In this document: piece after piece, positions 1 through 3,976 of the stretch | Layout: each line of letters opens with the position of its first letter | Numbering within the stretch: position 1 is the stretch's first letter | Assembly: GCA_029052375.1 (NCBI GenBank) | Contig: JAIDJD010000124.1 | Span: 1 to 5,046 of the forward strand | Direction: 5' to 3' | From: Duncaniella sp. | Lineage (GTDB): Bacteria > Bacteroidota > Bacteroidia > Bacteroidales > Muribaculaceae | DNA length: 5,046 bases | Position numbers and translations under genes: made by a program | Notes under the pieces: model-generated | Databases searched by the model: none | What the model saw: only the letters and a program-made list of their open reading frames with translations | What the model was told of the DNA's origin: nothing

Positions 1-26
1 CGTATGGGGTCTGGGTTTGTGTCTTT

Positions 27-599
27 TCAGTCTTCTGCCTGTGACGAGAGCCCCTTGAGGCTGTCCCAGCGGGGGTCGGTGGGCGCCTGGTCCATGCTGT
101 CCATCTCGTCCATCAGCTGGTCTGTCAGCTCGGCGTCTTCGTCGGCGTTGCCTGCGCGGTGTTTGCGGAGCAGGGCGCTCATGGCCCTGTTGCACTTGCC
201 GGCAGGATGGACGTGCTTGAGGGGCACGGCCAGGACGGCGGTGTCGTATATCATGTACGACACGTTGAGTGTCGGGGTCGACTCGGGGATGACGAGCTGG
301 TCGTCGGTCTCTGAGTAGTCGTCGCCATACTTGACGGTGATGTTGTAGGTGGCGTCGATGGGATAGATCAGGTCGTCAAGACACCTGTCGCAGATGAGCG
401 TGACAGTGCCGGCCACGACAAACGCGAGGCTGTAGAGCCCGTGTTTGTGGGTGACGGTGAGCTCGACGTTGAGGTCGGCGTCATGTATGTCCGTGCTCTC
501 CATGTTCTCGAAGAACTGCTTATCGAGGTGGTAGTTAAACACTTGCGTACACTCGGGCATTGTCTTGAGCGGGAGCTTGAATTCTGAAAACTTTCCCAC
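27..599 (-). CDS. YceD/DUF177 family protein (rpmF-linked)
   Basis: This 190-residue protein belongs to the YceD/DUF177 family, small cytoplasmic proteins usually encoded just before the ribosomal protein L32 gene (rpmF) and linked to 23S rRNA or ribosome biogenesis; the biochemical role is not settled. The sequence shows the family's CxxC pair (C70-D-R-C73) after a beta-rich half, a second conserved block near residues 127-138 (PLKHVHPAGKCN) that keeps only one cysteine, an acidic stretch (about 153-170) and the typical tail DPRWDSLKGL (175-184). The start is GTG at 599. It is chosen because the residues after it (GKFSEFKLPLK) look like the normal N-terminus of Bacteroidetes homologues and a perfect promoter lies about 25 bases upstream; the next in-frame ATG would remove 13 residues. 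rpmF would be expected next on this strand but lies outside the window. Family call is firm, function is not. Confidence 0.9.
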   Translation of the reverse strand: MGKFSEFKLPLKTMPECTQVFNYHLDKQFFENMESTDIHDADLNVELTVTHKHGLYSLAFVVAGTVTLICDRCLDDLIYPIDATYNITVKYGDDYSETDDQLVIPESTPTLNVSYMIYDTAVLAVPLKHVHPAGKCNRAMSALLRKHRAGNADEDAELTDQLMDEMDSMDQAPTDPRWDSLKGLSSQAED

Positions 600-624
600 G
601 GCAATAAGGGTTGAAAAAACTTTG

Positions 625-655
625 CAAAGTTACAGTTTTTCTTTTGATTAACAAA
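625..655 (-). promoter_or_regulatory. Bacteroidetes-type promoter for the YceD/DUF177 gene
   Basis: On the minus strand a TTTG -33 box (652-655) is separated by 19 bases from TAACTTTG (625-632), an exact match to the TAnnTTTG -7 consensus of the primary sigma factor of Bacteroidetes. Transcription should start near 620, giving a leader of about 20 bases before the GTG at 599. The -7 box is embedded in a perfect 14-bp palindrome (618-631). Match is seen directly; activity is inferred. Confidence 0.8.
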
Positions 656-672
656 AAAAATCGCAGTAAACT

Positions 673-692
673 TTTTTGAGGGTTTTTGAGGG
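673..692. repeat. two perfect 10-bp direct repeats
   Basis: TTTTTGAGGG occurs twice in tandem (673-682 and 683-692), about 18 bases upstream of the -33 box of the promoter that reads into the YceD/DUF177 gene. It could be an upstream regulatory site or simply low-complexity intergenic sequence. The rest of 660-757 shows no gene and no convincing terminator for the acetyltransferase gene that ends at 758. Confidence 0.4.
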
Positions 693-757
693 TGCGGTCG
701 GGAGCATTCTTCTATAGGTAACTTACAAAATGCAGATAATGCAAAAAATACAATGAA

Positions 758-1363
758 TTATGCCGTAATCATCTTCAAGTCGAAGAACATGACACGGCTT
801 CTAAGTACATCGTCCTCTGATATTCCGAAAGCGTCTTTTTCGCTTTGCTCTGATTTATAGAGATGCTTAAATCCATTCTTAATGTAATAATGGATAGTCG
901 AATCTGTGTTGTAGGCATCCACGAGCATATATCGACAAGCAGCCTTGTTGTTCTCATCCACAAACCAATATTTGAGGGCATCCATAAGCTGAGTGCCTAC
1001 ATTTAATCCTTGACCTTGAAATGCCTTGTTTACACCGAGACGACCTATCAACACCGCAGGATAACTGCGGTGGCGCTTTTGCTGTGGTATCTTTCTTTGG
1101 AGAACATTACGGGACGGATTGTCAAGAGTATAGGTCTTTATGCCGTCGTAGGAGAGAGTTGCGATCGCCACAATTTCACGCTGATTCTCTCTGTTTATCC
1201 AACAATACGTTTTGCCGAGCAATTCTTCCTCGTATAGAAACACATCATGGCTGAAAAAATCGTCAATGTCTTCGTCTCCACAAGAAAAGGGGTCGCAGTA
1301 ATCTGCGACCTCCTTGGTATAAGGCACCATAAAGGTGTTTTCTACGAAACTATATTCTGCCAT
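758..1363 (-). CDS. GNAT N-acetyltransferase, possible TacT-like toxin
   Basis: This 201-residue protein is a Gcn5-related N-acetyltransferase that should transfer acetyl groups from acetyl-CoA to an amine. The acetyl-CoA loop is visible at residues 103-130: a strand ending IGRLGV, then Q116-G-Q-G119 and a following helix. The usual sixth position of the R/QxxGxG/A motif is Asn121. The next strand is YMLVDAY (145-151), and HYYIKNGF (158-165) forms motif B, with Tyr160 where TacT-type toxins carry their catalytic tyrosine. The N-terminal half (DEDIDDFFSHDV, about 30-41) resembles the segment before the GNAT core in TacT-like toxins. A 59-residue gene ends 2 bases upstream, so the two are surely co-translated. 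The order small gene then GNAT matches toxin-antitoxin operons, whose toxins acetylate aminoacyl-tRNA; that substrate is inference. An ordinary small-molecule or protein acetyltransferase remains possible. Base composition is AT-richer than the flanking housekeeping genes. Confidence 0.88.
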   Translation of the reverse strand: MAEYSFVENTFMVPYTKEVADYCDPFSCGDEDIDDFFSHDVFLYEEELLGKTYCWINRENQREIVAIATLSYDGIKTYTLDNPSRNVLQRKIPQQKRHRSYPAVLIGRLGVNKAFQGQGLNVGTQLMDALKYWFVDENNKAACRYMLVDAYNTDSTIHYYIKNGFKHLYKSEQSEKDAFGISEDDVLRSRVMFFDLKMITA

Positions 1364-1365
1364 TG

Positions 1366-1545
1366 TCAGCCTTTGCGGGGAGGGAATATAATATTCTTGG
1401 CACTCTCCAACATGGTGGAAAGCATCTTACGCTGTGATTCAGAGAGCTTTGGCGTAGGCAATTTGCCATTGCGCTCCGCTTCTTCGGTGAAGATTCTTGC
1501 ATCTTCGCCCCAAAGTTCGGGGGATGTTTTAATTGTCATTGCCAT
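1366..1545 (-). CDS. 59-residue small protein, putative antitoxin paired with the GNAT gene
   Basis: A short ORF of 59 codons runs from ATG at 1545 to TGA at 1366-1368. It begins MAMTIKTSPELWGEDARIFT and ends IIFPPRKG. It is charged, has no signal peptide or membrane segment, and consists of a short N-terminal stretch (TIKTSP, strand-like) followed by two probable helices (about 9-27 and 34-51). A second ATG at 1539 is possible, but the first has a Shine-Dalgarno AAGGAG at the right distance. Its stop is 2 bases from the acetyltransferase start, so the genes form a two-gene unit with their own promoter. Small size, position first and partner type suggest an antitoxin. I do not see a clear ribbon-helix-helix or helix-turn-helix pattern, so the DNA-binding and antitoxin roles are inferred from context only. 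Confidence 0.75.
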   Translation of the reverse strand: MAMTIKTSPELWGEDARIFTEEAERNGKLPTPKLSESQRKMLSTMLESAKNIIFPPRKG

Positions 1546-1553
1546 CGTTTTAT

Positions 1554-1559
1554 CTCCTT
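1554..1559 (-). promoter_or_regulatory. canonical Shine-Dalgarno of the small upstream gene
   Basis: AAGGAG lies 8 bases before the ATG at 1545 on the minus strand. This supports the first ATG rather than the one at 1539. It is notable because Bacteroidetes genes generally do not use a Shine-Dalgarno, and the other leaders in this window lack one. Confidence 0.6.
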
Positions 1560-1575
1560 ATTTCTAATTCAAGTA

Positions 1576-1583
1576 CAAAGGTA
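1576..1583 (-). promoter_or_regulatory. -7 promoter element of the small protein-GNAT operon
   Basis: TACCTTTG on the minus strand is an exact TAnnTTTG -7 element, predicting a start near 1571 and a leader of about 25 bases. No good TTTG box is found 19-20 bases upstream. The element sits inside GTAC-aaag-GTAC (1573-1584) on the plus strand, a symmetric site where an autoregulating antitoxin could bind; that is speculation. A small inverted repeat GCTC-aata-GAGC lies just upstream near 1606-1617. Confidence 0.6.
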
Positions 1584-1639
1584 CAACAAATTTCTCACAT
1601 AATCAGCTCAATAGAGCCTTAAAACTATCAGTCGAGCAG

Positions 1640-1675
1640 TCCGACAAGTTCTCCGACAAGTTCTCCGACAAGTTC
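1640..1675. repeat. three perfect 12-bp tandem repeats
   Basis: TCCGACAAGTTC is repeated three times without change (1640-1651, 1652-1663, 1664-1675). The last copy can pair with the following GTCGG (about 1679-1683) to form a small hairpin. In one minus-strand frame it would encode NLSE repeats, but that ORF has no other sign of being a gene. The array lies between the GNAT operon promoter and the small RNA promoter. Confidence 0.75.
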
Positions 1676-1725
1676 TTCGTCGGGAGCTTTTGCCGCGCAA
1701 AATTCAATGATTGGCCGCCGAAAAA

Positions 1726-1757
1726 TTTGGACGGATGGGATTTAATAGCTATCTTTG
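1726..1757 (+). promoter_or_regulatory. Bacteroidetes-type promoter for a candidate small RNA
   Basis: TTTG (1726-1729) is followed after 20 bases by TATCTTTG (1750-1757), matching both the -33 and -7 elements of the Bacteroidetes primary sigma factor. No protein start follows within a sensible distance; the next strong signal is a terminator ending at 1859, which points to a non-coding transcript starting near 1762. Confidence 0.75.
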
Positions 1758-1761
1758 CGAC

Positions 1762-1859
1762 ATCAAAATCATCCCCATCCCCTGATCGCCGGGCCATCTT
1801 CCCCAAGACCCGGCGACACCAAAGGCCGTAGAGTTCGTGAGAATGCTCGGTCTTTTTTT
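1762..1859 (+). ncRNA. candidate small RNA of about 100 nt, family not recognised
   Basis: A full promoter ends at 1757 and an intrinsic terminator ends at 1859, so a transcript of about 98 nt is predicted, with no convincing ORF in it. Three parts are visible. The 5' part (1762-1785) is unpaired and C-rich, with two UCCCC motifs. Hairpin one has an 8-bp stem, TCGCCGGG (1786-1793) with CCCGGCGA (1809-1816), a CCA bulge, an upper TCTT/AAGA stem and a CCCC loop, giving a third UCCCC motif. Hairpin two is the terminator (1822-1854). Exposed C-rich motifs are typical of regulatory RNAs that pair with G-rich mRNA segments, but no target is evident here and the idea is inference. I do not recognise it as 6S, SRP, RNase P or tmRNA. 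The promoter and terminator are strong; expression is untested. Confidence 0.6.
1822..1859 (+). terminator. intrinsic terminator of the candidate small RNA
   Basis: AAGGCC (1822-1827) pairs with GGTCTT (1849-1854, one G-U pair). Inside it GAG/CTC and TTC/GAA stack under a GTGA tetraloop of GNRA type, with small bulges (GTA and TG). Seven T residues (1853-1859) follow. This is the form of a Rho-independent terminator on the plus strand. Confidence 0.75.
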
Positions 1860-1872
1860 ATTGTATATCAGA

Positions 1873-1907
1873 AGACCCCGCTCCTGTGGTGTGCAGGGTT
1901 GGGGTCT
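1873..1907. terminator. hairpin, probable terminator of the 33-residue gene
   Basis: AGACCCC (1873-1879) pairs with GGGGTCT (1901-1907), and CCTG/CAGG (1883-1886 with 1894-1897) forms an upper stem around a 7-base loop. Read on the minus strand it lies 27 bases after the stop codon at 1935 and is followed by a poor T tract (TTCTGATATAC). It may terminate that gene, or be a processed 3' structure; the plus strand also lacks a clean T run. Confidence 0.5.
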
Positions 1908-1934
1908 CGTTATTGTTGTGAGTTATGAGTTATG

Positions 1935-2036
1935 TCAGAGCTCGTGGTAGTTCTCGGTGTCGTTGACGCGATACATATCAGATGTATTTTCGCCATACCA
2001 TTCAATGGCCTTCTTTACATATTCTGTTACTGTCAT
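1935..2036 (-). CDS. candidate 33-residue microprotein
   Basis: A 34-codon ORF runs from ATG at 2036 to TGA at 1935-1937 and would encode 33 residues, starting MTVTEYVKKAIEWYG and ending NDTENYHEL. It is not membrane-spanning. The N-terminal half could form an amphipathic helix (TEYVKKAIEWY) and the rest is polar and acidic. The support is indirect: the leader is A-rich without a Shine-Dalgarno (AAAGAAAAGAATT before the ATG), as is normal for Bacteroidetes; the composition is protein-like; and a hairpin follows closely at 1907-1873. No clear TAnnTTTG element was found upstream. I do not recognise the family. It could be a real small protein, a leader peptide or a chance ORF. Confidence 0.45.
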   Translation of the reverse strand: MTVTEYVKKAIEWYGENTSDMYRVNDTENYHEL

Positions 2037-2349
2037 AATTCTTTTCTTTTATCGGTTTGTGCAATTTGTTGTTCAATGTTTATAACGGATGGCCGGGCTG
2101 ATAGTTCTTGAAAATGTGTTAAAAATATGTTTTACAGCATATTTTTTGGCTTGTGCGAGGTTGTGGAGAATAAGGTAATGCGCTGGTTGTTGCCATTGAC
2201 GCGCCTCTCCCGGGCTCGTAATTGCAGTTTGTGTCTTAGGCTGTATGGATATGGGCCTCCGGCCCTGAGGATTGTATTGGCTGCTTTTTCTTGGATAGTG
2301 TGAAAATTGTTGCAAATGTTGATACATAGTTAAATTTTCATAGAAAATA
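2037..2349. other. intergenic region without a supported gene
   Basis: About 310 bases carry no gene I can support. An 84-codon minus-strand ORF (2073-2327) is present but is rich in Gln, His, Arg and Pro, has no domain signal and no promoter or leader evidence. Visible structures are an AT-rich hairpin (2121-2146) and a small GGGCC-tcc-GGCCC hairpin (2253-2265). The stretch may hold the untranslated leader of the 33-residue ORF. Confidence 0.5.
2121..2146. terminator. AT-rich hairpin, terminator-like
   Basis: AAAAATATG (2121-2129) and CATATTTTT (2138-2146) are perfect 9-bp inverted arms around the 8-base loop TTTTACAG. On the plus strand the stem runs into T residues up to 2147. The stem is almost all A-T, so it is weak as a terminator; it could equally be a binding site for a dimeric regulator. 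No gene ends next to it. Confidence 0.35.
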
Positions 2350-2381
2350 CTTGTGGATATTTATTTTTATTTATACTTTTG
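2350..2381 (+). promoter_or_regulatory. Bacteroidetes-type promoter of the lipoprotein gene
   Basis: CTTG (2350-2353, TTG core) is followed after 20 bases by TACTTTTG (2374-2381), an exact TAnnTTTG -7 element. A start near 2386 gives a leader of about 57 bases. The leader contains a run of seven C residues (2425-2431) and no Shine-Dalgarno before the ATG at 2443. Confidence 0.72.
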
Positions 2382-2442
2382 TGACGGACGCGCCTCCAAC
2401 CAATCAACCTGATTTTTAATATATCCCCCCCTTTGTTTTGAT

Positions 2443-2916
2443 ATGGCAAAACTATATTCATTATTTGCTGTCCTTGTAGCCTCGCTGTTCTTTGTGGGGT
2501 GTGATACAGCGGAGCCTGATGGTGATAAGTTCTATAAGGTTTATCTAAAGTTCACAGGCATGGAACCTGCGACCACACAAGAAGATGCGTATCACCTTGA
2601 CTATATCTTTGAGATCCCGCAGAGAGGTGTGTCTTTTATAGCAGAGGAGACTGGTGGCCTTGACAAAAATGATGGTGAGGTCTATGTCTATGGAATCTCC
2701 ATCGATGGAGACAACCACCATGTAAGACCTTATGAAGACTATGATTCTGAGGAAATCAGTGTCGTGAATCCCAAAACAGGAGATGTTCGGAAGTTTACCG
2801 TCAAGGTTGACGAGAACAGTTCGGACAAGGAGCGAGAAATTCAGTTGCATTTATCCAGTCCGACCTGTTTGACGGGTATAAAAATCAGGCAGGCAGGTCT
2901 GACAACTGACAACTGA
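2443..2916 (+). CDS. secreted lipoprotein with BACON-like C-terminus
   Basis: This 157-residue protein starts with a lipoprotein signal peptide: Lys3, a hydrophobic core (about 5-18) and the lipobox-like FVGC with Cys20 as the lipidated residue. The mature N-terminus is short and acidic (DTAEPDGD), which may favour surface export in Bacteroidetes. The rest looks all-beta. The end is typical of BACON-type immunoglobulin-like domains: FTVKVDENSSDKEREIQLHL (118-137) followed by GIKIRQAG (145-152), matching the usual pattern of a threonine/serine-rich turn, Arg/Glu and a final I-x-QAG strand. Such domains occur in carbohydrate- and mucin-associated surface proteins, but no catalytic part is present, so the ligand is unknown. 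The gene stands alone with its own promoter and is followed by two hairpins. Lipoprotein status is fairly sure; the BACON assignment is a pattern match without a search. Confidence 0.82.
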   Translation: MAKLYSLFAVLVASLFFVGCDTAEPDGDKFYKVYLKFTGMEPATTQEDAYHLDYIFEIPQRGVSFIAEETGGLDKNDGEVYVYGISIDGDNHHVRPYEDYDSEEISVVNPKTGDVRKFTVKVDENSSDKEREIQLHLSSPTCLTGIKIRQAGLTTDN

Positions 2917-2923
2917 CCGCTCA

Positions 2924-2953
2924 ACACGTATCCGGCGATGGGCCGGTACGTGT
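2924..2953 (+). repeat. strong hairpin right after the lipoprotein gene
   Basis: ACACGTA (2924-2930) and TACGTGT (2947-2953) pair, and after one bulged T the stem continues with CCGGC (2932-2936) against GCCGG (2942-2946), closing a 5-base loop. It begins 7 bases after the stop codon. No T tract follows, so it is more likely an mRNA 3'-end stabiliser or part of a compound structure with the next hairpin than a terminator itself. Confidence 0.6.
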
Positions 2954-2961
2954 GGAAACAT

Positions 2962-3035
2962 AAACTCCTCGGAGCATACGGCGGCATGGGACTAAGGATG
3001 ATGCCATGCCGACGTCGCTCCGGGGAGTTTGTTTT
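2962..3035. terminator. long hairpin, probable bidirectional terminator
   Basis: An outer stem of 14 bp (2962-2975 with 3017-3030, one G-T wobble), a middle ACG/CGT stem (2978-2980 with 3013-3015) and an inner 8-bp stem CGGCATGG/CCATGCCG (2982-2989 with 3004-3011) form one long hairpin with a 14-base loop. On the plus strand it is followed by GTTTTATT; on the minus strand by the T-containing TTTATGTTT. It lies between the convergent lipoprotein and uridine phosphorylase genes and can serve both. Confidence 0.7.
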
Positions 3036-3080
3036 ATTGCTGTTATGCGCCTGCGGTGTCTTGCGGTCTGGGTGGGGGCG

Positions 3081-3953
3081 TCAGATGCGCTCGAGGACGG
3101 TGGCCACGAGGTCGCGGACGGCTGTCTTGTAGTTGGGGTTGGCTTCGGTGTTCATGCGGTTGGCGATGATGGCGCAGACAGTCATGGCCTTGTGGCCCAT
3201 GAGGCGGCCGAGGCCCTGGAGGGGGGCTGACTCCATCTCGTAGTTGGTGACCTTGCGTCCTTCGTGGCGGAACTCCTCGATGCGGCGGTTGAGGTCGGGG
3301 TTGGCCAGGGGGAGGCGGAGCTGGCGTCCCTGGGGGCCGTAGAAGCCGACGGCCGAGATGGTGACGCCGCGCACCATGTCGTCGCGGCCGATGCGGTCTA
3401 CGAGCTCCTCGTCGGCGTCCACTACGTAGGGCTTGGCCCAGAGGGGATTCCATCCGACGCTGTCGCAGAAGTCGTGCTCGAAGCCGAGGTCGGCCACCTC
3501 GTTGCGTCCGGCGTAGTAGTTGAGCACGCCGTCAAAGCCTATCGACTTCTCGGCTATGACGGGGGTGCCGAGCTTGAGCTCGGGCTGGAGGGCTCCGGAG
3601 GTGCCTATGCGCACCATGGTGAGGGTGCGGTGATTCTCCCTCACCTCGCGTGTCTCGAAGTCGATGTTGGCGAGGGCGTCAAGCTCGTTGATGACGATGT
3701 CTATGTTGTCGGGGCCGATGCCGTGCGAGAGACACATTATGGGCTTGCCCTTGTAGGTGCCTCCGATGGTATGGAATTCGCGCGAGCTCACCTCGAAGGT
3801 CTTGGTGTCGAAGAAGGAGGCCACCATGTCGACGCGGCCGGGGTCTCCGACAAGGATTATGCGGTCTGTCAGCTGGTCGGGACGCAGGTGGAGGTGGAAT
3901 ACCGAGCCGTCGGGGTTGATGATGAGCTCGGAGGGGGCGATGATCTGTTTCAT
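3081..3953 (-). CDS. udp: uridine phosphorylase
   Basis: This 290-residue cytoplasmic enzyme of the PNP/UDP phosphorylase family should split uridine with phosphate into uracil and ribose-1-phosphate in pyrimidine salvage. The phosphate-binding GDPGRV is at 36-41, SREFHT at 57-62, the glycine-rich phosphate/ribose loop RIGTSG at 115-120, and NYEMES at 237-242 holds the ribose-binding Glu-Met-Glu. FYGPQGR (204-210) keeps the Phe-x3-Gln-x-Arg spacing by which E. coli Udp recognises uracil (F162, Q166, R168), favouring uridine over purine nucleosides. It is longer than the 253-residue E. coli enzyme, as in Bacteroidetes homologues. I chose ATG at 3953 because MKQIIAPSEL fits the family; an ATG at 3980 would add MISQLIDTA and overlap the dprA stop as ATGA, which could give translational coupling. 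A bidirectional hairpin ends the transcript at 3030-2962. Confidence 0.93.
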   Translation of the reverse strand: MKQIIAPSELIINPDGSVFHLHLRPDQLTDRIILVGDPGRVDMVASFFDTKTFEVSSREFHTIGGTYKGKPIMCLSHGIGPDNIDIVINELDALANIDFETREVRENHRTLTMVRIGTSGALQPELKLGTPVIAEKSIGFDGVLNYYAGRNEVADLGFEHDFCDSVGWNPLWAKPYVVDADEELVDRIGRDDMVRGVTISAVGFYGPQGRQLRLPLANPDLNRRIEEFRHEGRKVTNYEMESAPLQGLGRLMGHKAMTVCAIIANRMNTEANPNYKTAVRDLVATVLERI

Positions 3954-3976
3954 AGCTGTATCTATTAATTGTGAAA

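Noticed and set aside
1247..1567. 106-codon plus-strand ORF opposite the small protein and GNAT start
   Set aside because: The minus strand has a -7 element, Shine-Dalgarno, a 59-codon ORF and a GNAT gene in tight order; the plus ORF has no supporting signal.
1640..1675. CRISPR-like array
   Set aside because: The repeats are 12 bp, contiguous and without spacers, and no cas gene is present.
1603..1806. 67-codon minus-strand ORF containing NLSE repeats
   Set aside because: Its repeats come from the 12-bp tandem array, it spans the plus-strand small RNA promoter and hairpin, and it has no start-region or domain evidence.
1786..1907. Candidate riboswitch upstream of a plus-strand gene
   Set aside because: A terminator with T7 follows and no plus-strand gene begins for over 500 bases, so a free small RNA fits better than a cis-acting switch.
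2073..2327. 84-codon minus-strand ORF
   Set aside because: Odd Gln/His/Arg/Pro-rich composition, no domain, no promoter or leader signal, and it runs through two hairpins; kept only as a remote possibility.
2545..2850. 101-codon minus-strand ORF opposite the lipoprotein
   Set aside because: Shadow of the plus-strand lipoprotein gene, which has a signal peptide, lipobox, promoter and terminator.
3043..3453. 136-codon minus-strand ORF in another frame of the phosphorylase gene
   Set aside because: Pro/Arg/His-rich product typical of a wrong frame in G+C-rich DNA.
3264..3968. 234-codon plus-strand ORF opposite the uridine phosphorylase gene
   Set aside because: Antisense shadow with a low-complexity Gly/Val/Glu product; the opposite strand encodes the full set of phosphorylase motifs.
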